Source: Capsicum annuum (Eukaryota > Streptophyta > Magnoliopsida > Solanales > Solanaceae). From it: 64,000 nucleotides of DNA. A program made the position numbers and the translations under genes. Location of the stretch: the NCBI RefSeq assembly GCF_002878395.1, contig NC_061119.1, positions 45,004,780 to 45,068,779 on the forward strand. The letters run 5' to 3'. Each line of letters starts with the position of its first letter. Position 1 is the stretch's first letter. The notes under the pieces were generated by a model. It ran no database searches. It was not told the origin of the DNA and saw nothing but the letters and a program-made list of their open reading frames with translations. Below, in pieces: positions 1 to 9,598 of the stretch.

Positions 1-172
1 AGCAGTAACAGGTAGTGTTTTGAGACAAATAAGAAATGCAAGTTTGGATTTGGCTTGCGTCCTTTCAAACAAATCATGATATAAACATAAATGAAGCAAA
101 GATGTACAGAAAATAGACAAATGCCCAAAATAATATTCCTAAACTAAGTTTGCTAAGATCAAAACCTAAATC
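1..172 (-). mobile_element. 5' leader of a Tat/Ogre-like LTR retrotransposon (partial)
   Basis: This AT-rich, non-coding sequence lies just inside the primer-binding site at 173-192, so on the minus strand it is the start of the internal region of an LTR element. The rest of the internal region, including any gag-pol, lies to the left of the window. No reading frame of note is visible. The lineage assignment rests only on the PBS type. Confidence 0.45.
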
Positions 173-192
173 TATCCCCAGCAGAATCGCCA
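173..192 (-). other. Primer-binding site, tRNA-Arg type (Tat/Ogre)
   Basis: On the minus strand the site reads TGGCGATTCTGCTGGGG followed by ATA. As I recall it, this is the PBS of Ogre/Tat-lineage gypsy elements, complementary to a tRNA-Arg 3' end; most other plant elements use initiator tRNA-Met. It fixes the orientation: internal region to the left, LTR to the right. One base differs from the TGGCGACTC core I expect. Confidence 0.55.
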
Positions 193-244
193 TTCTATCG
201 CGCCCTATTTTGAACCGGTCGAAATAGCACACAACATGAAATGG

Positions 245-451
245 CTTGTCGTGACTCTACAACAACAACAACAAACCCAGTATATTCTCACATCATAGGG
301 TCTGGGGAGGGTAGAGTGTACGCAGTCCATACCACTACCTCAAAAGAAGTAGAGAGGTTGTTTTCGATAAACCCGCGGCTTAAGACAAAGGACAGTATAT
401 ATAGAAAAAAAATTGCATGGAACATGATAAAATAACCTTGTCATGACTCTA
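245..451 (-). mobile_element. TS-type SINE, 5'-truncated, with 15-bp target site duplication
   Basis: The body is 260-436. On the minus strand it ends in a TTG-repeat tail, seen on the plus strand as the ACAACAACAACAACAA run at 259-274. Its body contains the GGGTCTGGGGAGGGTAGAG block typical of tobacco/Solanaceae TS SINEs. The tRNA-related head is absent, so the copy is 5'-truncated (177 bp). It is flanked by CTTGTCGTGACTCTA (245-259) and CTTGTCATGACTCTA (437-451), a 15-bp duplication with one mismatch, which fixes both edges. SINEs of this type are moved by LINE machinery. Nothing here suggests current activity. Confidence 0.8.
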
Positions 452-3400
452 GAATTTTAAAAATTATTTTTTTTTAGAGTCGCCACCTAACATTTTAGGA
501 AAATTGGGAAAAACCATTTTTTATATAAAAACTCTGTTTTGGCCGATCGAAAATATTTTGAGATTCTGAGTAATGATTTTGGTTACTCGAGGGATAGGTG
601 TTAGGCACCCCTCAGAGACTATTCGAAGATAGTCTTTACACTTGGTTTAGGAAAACATTAAGAAAACTTTTATTCGTTATTCGCTTAAAACAGTGATAAG
701 AAAACTTATATTATTTTGAAAAAAAAAAAAAATTGAAGTATACAAAGATATACTAGCACAACATACAAAGATGTAGTTTATTGTAAAATATATATGCATT
801 TTAAAGACACGAAATGAGAGAGTGAAAAAAAATCCGATATTTGCACTTTATAGAATTCAATAACAGAATTTTTGTGAAAAGTTTAGTAACACATAAGGAT
901 AGATGTACTGGTGAATTACTAATTAAGTAAAATAATTATAATTTTAATATCATGTGACAATTTATTTTCCCATAAATATAATTATGTATGCCTAAATATG
1001 GAAAGTAATTTGTGTTCAAGGGTAAATATACATAGATGCATTTATAAAAATATATATGACGTCAAGATACACTAATTTTGATTAAAATAGACTAGTATGT
1101 ATAAAAACATGGCAATGTTCATTTGTTTATTTATTTTCTTATTTTTGCGGTTTAAAATAGTGGTAAGAATAAATGAATAAACTAAATAGCAAAATATGAA
1201 TATCCGGTTGAAATAAGATGTAAGTAATACTAAAAATTTAGGATAAACGATGATAATGCAAAATACCTTGTATATTGTAGCGCATATGTAAATGTACCTC
1301 TTATTTCAGTCCTTTGAAATCTGAGAAAAACTCAAATATGTGTTGAAAATTAAAATGTTAGAATTATTCAGCTTGTCAAAACAAATTGACGAATAAGCTA
1401 TCTTTTTTTTGAAAAATCTAAGTTTTTAATGATTTGCTTTCCTATTTAATAAGCTTTGAAATTTTATTTATTATATTTAGAAAGAAATTGAAATTACTAC
1501 GTTAGTTTCATAAAACATATTCTTTTGTTCGAGGCAAAATTAATTTTTTATTTTTTTTTAACAAGAGTTAACCAAATGTTGAGATGATAAGGTTTTTTGG
1601 AGCAAAAATCCACATTTTTATGAGTTAGTTAATTGTATTTTATTCGCGAAAAGGGAGAAAGTTAATCCATTTTTGAAGGTCATTTGTGAATGTTAGAACA
1701 GTATATAAACACAGTAATCAAATAATGACACCTTAAATAATTTTAACAAAGATAAGAACAATTAAATGTCAATTCAAATATAGAAAACTATTTATCATGA
1801 CATGGATAATAAATGAAGAAGAAAGGCTGAAGAGGTACTAGACTCCTTAAGGAGGTCAAACTTCTATTTCATGCAACTCCGAGGCTCTTGTGATCATAAT
1901 AGTGTTTGACCTGATGTTGGGTCAAAACGAGTTTCGTTGTGAAACTCCAACTCCCGAGTTCACAAGTAACCAAAAAATATAAGGATTAGAAATATAATCA
2001 ATAAAGTGAATTAAATGAAATAGACGTGAATAATTTAAGTTATGGGGCATACATAAAATGGATTAGTTATCATGATAATGGAGAGAGGGATTAAGGAGCA
2101 AACATAGCTACAATATATGAAAATGGATTAAGGAGAGAACATGGCTATAATATACGTTAAGAATTACGTAAGAGTAGAAGGAGGTGTCACATACATTTGT
2201 TTAAAAAAAAAAAACATGATGTTGGGGGTCTTAGTTGCTAAACCCACAAATAAAACATATTGTTGAGATTATATTAAGACAAATAATATTACTAAGAACC
2301 ACCAGCAAAAAAGGAAAACGAGAATGAGAACCCTGCACATTCAAATATAAAAAAAAATCTTTTCTTTGTGTCTTTATTTACTTAAACATTTGATCCTTTG
2401 CCCCTTTTTTTTTATATAGCAGGACACAACAAAAAATGGGATCAAATTTCTTTTTTGGGGAACATATTTCATAAGCATACACATTTACAACACCCACATG
2501 TAATTTTTCTTACAAAAAAAAGCATACAATGCAATCCACTTGCAATATTAATTCTAAACAAATTTATCTTTTATCTTTTAACATTCACTACTCTAAGTAT
2601 GTACGCACACAGCCTAAACAACAGAGTATGTCTACATTCTCAAATCAATTTAATCAATACCCATTTGATTAAAAGAAATCCTAATGAAAATCTCTATCGT
2701 AGTAATAAACATACATTCGTATTTCCACTTGGGGCAAGAAAACATTCCTTCAAAAATGAATTTTACTAAAGATAAACAATGCAAACTATTTCAAAATTTT
2801 CAACTGCTACCACAATATTCTCAAACGGTCTTTTGGCTTAAAAAAAATCTCTTACTAAAGCAATTTGAAAACGCTTGAGCGGATTAAATGGGACACATTT
2901 TTCTTGCGCAAATCAACTTTTAACAGTAAGAGAAGGAATGTCCTCAAATTAAGAAAATTTAAAACAACATCAAATTTGAGAAATTAATCCACACATAATG
3001 AACGACAACACTGACCAAATAGGAAACCAAAGAAATCGAGCATTTTTCCACAAATCAGTGACGACATAATTTAATTAAAATCAAATATAAGCATATTTTT
3101 GGGATCAATAACAAAGACACAAGCTTGTCAAGTTCACACACAAATTCATTTTTTATAGTTAACAACAAACCCGAAAGTGACTTATTCATATACTAACAAA
3201 CCCGCGTACACACAACATGAACTTTCATTTTCAAATCACGCTCATCAACGAGATTACCGAAGGACCACAACAACCAAATGAGGTAAAAAAATGTATAAAC
3301 TCATATATTCAAGACCAAATAATTTTCAGATTCACAAACCACAACTTCTACTTGCAAGGCCAGGATAGCAACAACAACACAACTTGAAATCAAAATAACT

Positions 3401-3804
3401 CTTATATCCGACAGAACTGAAAATAAATGAAGAGAAAAGAAACGAAAACAAAATGAGAAAGGGGTGGATCCATACCTTTTTTGGTGCAGCAAACTTAGGC
3501 CCGACGTCAAGGGTTCTTCCCGTAACGAACTCGACTCCGCGGACTCAACTTTAGTGTCTTTTCGCATAACCTTGAACCTTTCTTCCCTTTTTTCTCTCAA
3601 AAAATTGTCTCCTTTTTCCCCAATTTCCCCTTTTTTCGTTGCTGTTTTATCCAAATTTTTCTTTTTTTTTTCATTTTCTTCACCTTCTTGCCCATATTTA
3701 TTGTTGAAATCTAGACATGAAAGTCCGGATTTGAACACAAAAGGATGGCTCCAATGAGAAAAACTTCCAATAAAGAAATCCCCATTTGAAATTAAAATTT
3801 ATAG

Positions 3805-3812
3805 TTTTTATA
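3805..3812 (-). promoter_or_regulatory. TATA box inside the Tat/Ogre-like LTR
   Basis: The minus strand reads GAGGTATAAAAAC here, in a GC-richer context than its surroundings. It lies near the outer end of the LTR, where a U3 promoter is expected. Transcription would start near 3,780 and run towards the PBS. Only the motif is seen; promoter activity is inferred. Confidence 0.35.
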
Positions 3813-4049
3813 CCTCCCCTTTTGAAGATTTTTGGACCTCAAAATACGGCTTTGAAATTAATTTTGAATTGTTGCACCAAATTGGGACCTGATTTGCCTC
3901 TAGCCTTCGGATTCACGGGCTGGCCAAACCAAAAATTGGTGAATCTTCCCTGACTAGCCACTGATGGCGGTCAGCTATAAGGATTTTAAGGGTTTCTCAT
4001 TTGGAGTGGGAGGAGAGGAGGAAGAGAAGTGAGGGAGAAAATTACACAG

Positions 4050-4750
4050 ATTCTTACATTGCTCCATTTATGCCAACTCTACCTTATTTCCAAGGTAACA
4101 GAAATAGTCAAGCTCAAATTCCTACCGATAGAGCTTTCTCAGACGGTCACCACAGATAGATATGGGACTGCACGTTGACTCAAAAAGTATCCCACCAGTG
4201 CCTTTATGTTCCAAAGTTTGAAAGATTTCATTCATGATCATGAAAAATTACGCATTGAGCCAAAGTCAGATGTGCCCTCAGATCCCTTCTTAGAATTCTA
4301 TTACAGCGTATGATCAAGAGTTAGAAGCATAAACCTAGAAGTTTAGTAGAAGTAAAGTGGGGATAGTGTTTATCTAGATTTAGTAGATTATGTGTCATGG
4401 GGCTAGTTGTATGAAAGGTAAACCAGTAGGCTTGAAACAGTGTATGCAAGAATTGAGTTTATTGATTTGAAATTAAACATAATGGTGTGGGTATGATCTA
4501 GAGGTGTATCCAAGGAGAAATGGGATTGTATCATTTCTAAGATTTTAATGTGTGTTCTTAGATAGTACCCTTAAGTTTCTAAGTGCGGATGAGGCTAGTA
4601 ATGTCGTATATATTGTTCTTACCAGCTAAGTAATAGGTTACAGAAAGCTAAGAGTTGTATCTCAGAAGGAAGTATTAGCAGTAGGTTTTACACTTTCAGG
4701 TCCAGTCTTTCAAGGTGAGTTTATTATTTATGTGTATTGTTATGTCTCAG
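4050..4750 (+). mobile_element. Gypsy element A, non-coding internal region, left part
   Basis: From about 4,390 this sequence is homologous to the non-coding internal region of element D at about 29,340-29,985. Both contain, for example, TATCTCAGAAGG followed by a tract ending CACTTTCAGGT. No gag, RT or integrase motif can be read in any frame. The left edge and any 5' LTR are missing, so element A is 5'-truncated. The sequence continues at 7,508 after the insertion of element E. The stretch 4,050-4,390 has no match that I recognise. Confidence 0.55.
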
Positions 4751-6250
4751 TGATAACGCTCAACTTACACGTCAATTTAGTGCAAGGCGGTCGTCGTTAA
4801 TAATTTTACCCAACTTTTGGAGTCGGGGTCGAATCCACAGGGAACAATGTGAATGACGATTAAACTAATTTAAAACTATAGCTACAAGTTGAATTCAAAC
4901 AACTGGCACGAAAAGATAAAATGGGGGTTTTGGAGATTAGCAAATAATTTTTGGTCACCTTAGTTTCAGTTTGTAATCAAGAGTTTATGGAAAAACCACA
5001 ATTATATTCACTACGGATTTTTGTACTTGACAGATGCTACTAGTGGTTCAAGATTCTCACGGTAGGTAGGACAACAAGTTATCTTTATTGAAGTTATGCC
5101 TAAATATCTCTCAACCTACTTAAGCATTTAATTACCTAATCCTCTTGGGCTTAGGAAATTTATATTCGCTGCCTAGATTTTTACCTCAGGTAAACCAACC
5201 TTGTTACAGCGCTGATCATTAAACGGAAGTTTAGTGTTTCCAAGTCCCTATTGATAATTCACTTCCTACTATATTTGATTTCTTTCTCAAGAAAATCAAA
5301 GCAGGTGTTATCTATCATTTGCAACCAACAGACAATAATTAAAATATCAGAACTATCAAGGAGTCCTACCACTTTTTTAATCTTGAACACTCAACACCTT
5401 ATCAAGACTTAACCCTAGATCCCATAATTCAGGTTAAAGAAATTTAGCCACTCATGACATAATAATTAAAACAACTAGTTATATTTATGATTTGAAATAT
5501 AAACTTACCACAAGATGAATAGAAACTAGAGGTTCTCAGATTAAGATGTCTTGTTATAATTTCTTCAGATTAGTTATAATTTCTTGTTCAAGTCAAGAAA
5601 CAAGAGAGAAAATATCAAAATACGTGTCTCCAAAAGATGTTCCGCCCCCAAGAAAACCCTAAACAAGGATTTAAATAGTTCACCTTAATTATGGAAACAA
5701 AATAATAAAATTCAGAAATTCTTCGGATTAGGTGACGCCATTTGTGATAGCCTATCAGGAGGCTGACGACTTATCACAAATATCGTCAGTTTTCTCTTTG
5801 CTTTGGACACTTGCTGCCTAACGCTGACTACAAAATTTGACGCCCTATCAGCTCCTTGATGACTTATCACAAATGTCGTTAAGTTTCTGCTTCAGTTCTT
5901 ATGTGCTGCCTTAGGCTAGCGGCATTCTTGACGGCTTATCAGCTCCTTAATGACCTATCACAAAAGGTCATCACAGCTTTCAACTTAGGCCAATTCTCTG
6001 TCTATGGATAACAATAAAGCTGATAGCTTATCACAAGGCTGACGACTTATCACAAATGTTGTCAGCCACACTTTTTCTCTATTTACTTTAGATTTCAGCT
6101 CATTTGCTTCCATTCTTGTTGGTTCTCTAACATATTAGCTTCTTCTGTAAAATCAAACATAAAACAATCAAAAATGATAAAAGTTGCTTAAAACTTCACA
6201 ATTATTCTTAGTTAAAAGCCTCAAATATGTTAGCATTAGCTCACACATCA
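4751..6250 (-). repeat. 3' LTR of element E
   Basis: This is a 1,500-bp LTR. Near the minus-strand end (plus 4,800-4,850) is a block whose minus strand reads CTGTGGATTCGACCCCGACT. This block is common in Solanaceae gypsy LTRs and is also seen, diverged, at about 14,245. The part at 5,730-6,070 holds four diverged copies, about 90-95 bp apart, of a motif with TGACGAC and GTCGTCA arms around TTATCACAAAT. The internal boundary at 6,251 is followed on the plus strand by ACACCCTCAACTT, the complement of the pol-end/PPT-like sequence. Confidence 0.75.
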
Positions 6251-7244
6251 ACACCCTCAACTTAAAACAATTGTTTGTCCTCAAGCAACTCAGAACAACT
6301 AAGAGAATACAAAGCACATTTAGCAGTCAATCATCCATATCATCTCAAAACACTTTCACCATCTCCAAAGTCAGTCAATTTAAGTACAATGAAGAACACC
6401 AATGCAACACACAGTAATCAAGATATGGCATCAATTCAGATATAATAACTATGCATGGACCAGTATTACACTACCCGAACAAGTTAATAACTAGCAATGT
6501 AACTAGTGTGCCCTCACAGTAAAGAAATCCCCTTCATCTCATAGCACGAATTATGGATGTAACTATGGGGACAATCAAAACACTCACTCTCAGAATGAAG
6601 TTCCAATCAGTGTATGCCAAGTACCATAGACTTGCCCTTATTTTGACTACCCAGATCTTTAGATAGGTCAGCTAGGATCACTATAGGACTTCTTTTAGGC
6701 TTGTAATGTAGGCTAGGGGTTGATATGATACTCGATGGTATTTAAAGTGACTAAGCCTCCTTGACACTACACTAGCTTTTTAGGGTTTCACTCATTAGCC
6801 TTTTCTGCTCTTCTCTTTTCTTGATTAATAGTATTTAGTATGGGTGCAGTTTTTTCTCAATTACTTATTCTTTTTTATAGTTTTTCTTTTTTTTGCTCTT
6901 TTTCTCTGCACCCAGCTTTTTATTCTTTTCTTTTATGCTACCTTTCTTCATACTCATTCTATATCACACACCTATATAATAGCCACCCTTAACTTAGGCC
7001 ATTTGCCTAAGTCAAGGTGCATAGTATCCAAGGAGGACCAGGGCCAAAATAAGTTTATTATGATCTAAATGAGAAGGTGACAGGTGTCATACAAAGAAAT
7101 AGGCTAATTAGGATCAAAACAGGGATCAAGGGATATGATACACATAGGGAAGGTCATTTAGGCTAAAGTTAGCTAATATCAAAATGGCCTATGATCCTTT
7201 CCTAATCCCTATCCTTCAACCTAGGTAAGACTAACCGGGCAAGT
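6251..7244 (-). mobile_element. Residual internal region of element E
   Basis: This is about 1 kb of non-coding sequence between the two LTR copies. The minus strand just upstream of the 3' LTR has the GAGGACAAACAATTG motif that I associate with the 3' end of pol and the polypurine region of some gypsy elements. PBS, gag and pol are gone, so a deletion joined the 5' LTR at about 7,245 to the 3' internal region. T-rich stretches at 6,840-6,960 give only spurious short frames. Confidence 0.5.
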
Positions 7245-7507
7245 TCCCAATTCTCTATCTATGACTGACAATGAAGCTGATAGCTTATCACAGGGCTGAC
7301 GACTTATCACAAATGTCGTCAGCCACACTTTGCCTCTATTTACTTCAAATCTTATCTCATTTGCTTCCATTATTATTGGTTCTCTAACATATTCGCTTCT
7401 TCTACAAAATCAAACATAAAACAATCAAAAATGATAAAAGTTTCTTAAGAATTTGCAATTATTCTTAGTTAAAAGCCTCAAATGTGTTGGCATTAGCTCA
7501 CACATCA
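7245..7507 (-). repeat. 5' LTR fragment of element E
   Basis: This fragment is homologous to 5,990-6,250 at the start of the LTR. It carries the best version of the hairpin motif: arms GGCTGACGAC (7,294-7,303) and GTCGTCAGCC (7,315-7,324), perfectly complementary over 10 bp. The remaining 1.2 kb or so of this LTR was deleted together with the internal region. Confidence 0.7.
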
Positions 7508-9598
7508 CTCGAACTCGAGAATAAGGTAGTTGCAGTTCAGTTTAGAGTTTATAAAAATGGTCTACAGACTTAGAATGATAGCTTTAATCTAAAGGAAGAT
7601 GATAGAACAAAAAGCCAAGTCAGGCTCTCAGATTCTAGTAGCGATGCCAGTATGTTGCAAAATAACAGTAGGGGAGAAAGATACCCAACTCGTTCTTATC
7701 TCAGTGCAAAGTTTTGTACTTCAGTCATTATGACATCTACTCATGCTTTACACATCATCTCCATAATTATAGTTCATGTTCATGCACATCATAGATAATC
7801 ATGTGCGCTCCTAGTTCCTAGTATAAGGAGTTCCAGTTCACTCAGCAGTACAAATAATATTCCATGAATTTATGAACTTCAAACTCAGGTCATGCAACTC
7901 ATGAATATGTACGCATGCTTTATAGTATGCTCGATTGCCATAACTCATAGTGCACTCTTAATGACTAGTGATAATTTAGATTTATGGCATGTATGACCTC
8001 AGTTTTGATCTCTATAATGACTTCATGTTGTTAATACTTTATTCCTTAGGCCTCAGTTAAGTGTCAAAATTATGCATAGTATTCTTTCATGCTTTAGGTC
8101 CTTATGTTCTAACCTTTCAATGACCTCTCCTTATGTCAAGATACTGGCGATGAACAATTTTTGTACATGGGTGACAGTAAATATTACGTATTAGGAAAAT
8201 ATTATTGTATGCTTGTTTTATATAAGGCTATAAGTTCGAAGAAAGATTGGGGTAAAGCTTTTGGTATATGTCATGGTTAGTTGAGAATTATATGTGTGTC
8301 TTCTTGGGGATATTGTATGGAAGTTGTTAAGAGATGTTAGACAATGCGATAAAATTCCAAAGTAGGTCAGTTGACTAGAAGCTTATATATGGTTATAATG
8401 ATAGGATTGAATGTCATGTTGGTATATAAGTGGATGATTTCATTGTGCATTAGTGAATTCCTAGTAAGAGGTTAAATTTAGTTGATAAAGTGGTAAGAGA
8501 ATTATTCTTGAGATGCGAGCTATGAAACATGCATGGGGTATTGAATTTGTGGTTTATACTAGTACTATCGTGTTATGTGCAGTACCTTGTGATGTCAAGT
8601 TAGGATTGAACATGGTGAGCGTATGTAGCTTAACTTAGACTTTGGCTGGAGTAGTTATATATACCCATGCGAGTATTTGAGAAGCAGGGCTAAGCTTGAA
8701 GTAGGTAGTTTCATTGCCTAAGGCCTAGTAATTATATCCTAGGTTGTGTTTTATAGACCTATAATCCATGTTATAGAGTTGTAGTCATGTTTCAATTCCT
8801 TATTCAGATCATGCCTAAAATTCTTTGCTCCATAATGTTATTAGAACTTCTTGCAAAGAGTGTTAAAAAATACTCCAGTTGAGTATGAACTTTTAATATG
8901 AGTTAGTTTGTATAGCCAATGATTCATATTAGTAATCAAACAGATAATCTCTTATAGTTTTTCATCTTTCCATATAGTCTTACTATCCAAAGTTTCATGA
9001 GTATGGTTATTCCATAAGGTAATTCCTGCACGTCCATGCAAATTGCAAATTTAGTTCAGTCCAAGCATCATGTCTACGATTTAGATATTTAGTCATGATT
9101 TAGTTCATAAGTGTTCAGTGAATAATCTCAGTTTTCCAAGTATTCCAGCTCAGATAGTGTAATACCCCTTGTATGACCTTAGTCTCATTGTCTCATGATT
9201 TGTGCTAACATAATGTACTTGGCGATGCCTCAAAGTTTTTTTCTATTGATTCCTATACGTGTTTTGTTGAGGGACAATTCCTAATAGAAAGTTACATACT
9301 TTATTCCATCCTCGGTAAATCTTGGGATTTTGTTGCATTATTTATCACTTTGTCGTTCTATATGTATGCTCATATCATGAACATTTCAAGTGGGTCCTAA
9401 ACTCTCAGCATGAATCAGCTCCTTATAGTCAATAGAGTCAAGTCAGCTTAGAAATTAGTTTCATGATATAAGTTTAATATTTTAGCTCAGTTATACACTT
9501 CCTTAGTAGACGTGTCATGTCTATATTATTTCATACTTCTAAAGTTTCAATAAGTTCCTACCCATTATTCGAGGACGAATGATTCCAAAGGGGGATAA
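7508..9598 (+). mobile_element. Gypsy element A, non-coding internal region, right part
   Basis: This continues element A after insertion E and is homologous throughout to element D at about 30,020-31,996. Both contain GATGATAGAACAA, then CTCTCAGATTCTA, and both end GAGGACGAATGAT...GGGGGA-ATAA. No coding frame is seen. At the 3' end, CCAAAGGGGGATAA (9,585-9,598) is a polypurine tract directly before the 3' LTR. Confidence 0.65.
9585..9598 (+). other. Polypurine tract of element A
   Basis: CCAAAGGGGGATAA lies directly before the LTR start TGTAACACCCC. This is the plus-strand priming site expected at the 3' LTR of a Ty3/gypsy element. Element D has the matching CCCAAGGGGGAGATAA at 31,981-31,996. 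Confidence 0.7.

Larger units (their letters stand above)
193..4040 (-). mobile_element. Long LTR of a Tat/Ogre-like retrotransposon (outer edge uncertain)
   Basis: The inner edge is set by the adjacent PBS. Near that edge (minus strand) lies a block with a second GTGGCGACTC-like motif (about 476-487), then a conserved tract (about 540-640) that I recognise as a widely dispersed Solanaceae repeat. A related sequence occurs in plus orientation at 45,601-46,540. The stretch up to about 3,830 is AT-rich without a credible gene. It holds a TATA motif at 3,805-3,812 (minus). A purine-rich 145-codon frame at 3,301-3,738 is low-complexity and Lys/Glu-rich, and I do not call it a gene. The right edge is a guess, made where gypsy element A appears to begin. 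The SINE at 260-436 is a later insertion. Confidence 0.4.
4751..7507 (-). mobile_element. LTR retrotransposon E, internally deleted, nested in element A
   Basis: On the minus strand the element starts TGATGTGTGAGC and ends GAGCGTTATCA, the TG...CA ends expected of an LTR element. It has a full 3' LTR (4,751-6,250, 1,500 bp), about 1 kb of internal sequence and only 263 bp of a 5' LTR (7,245-7,507). Both LTR copies begin alike (ends 6,250 and 7,507). The flanking pentamers are CTCAG and CTCGA, an imperfect TSD. Element D provides the uninterrupted version of the host sequence around 29,985-30,030. No coding sequence remains. The lineage is probably Ty3/gypsy, judging by the GAGGACAAACAA motif next to the 3' LTR. 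Confidence 0.75.

Noticed and set aside
3301..3738. 145-codon minus-strand frame
   Set aside because: Purine-rich, Lys/Glu repetitive, no domain, lies within a putative LTR; the overlapping plus-strand frame is equally long, which suggests low-complexity DNA.
4751..7507. Two separate LTR insertions instead of one element
   Set aside because: The second copy lacks one LTR end, and the host sequence resumes only after 7,507, so one internally deleted element explains it better.
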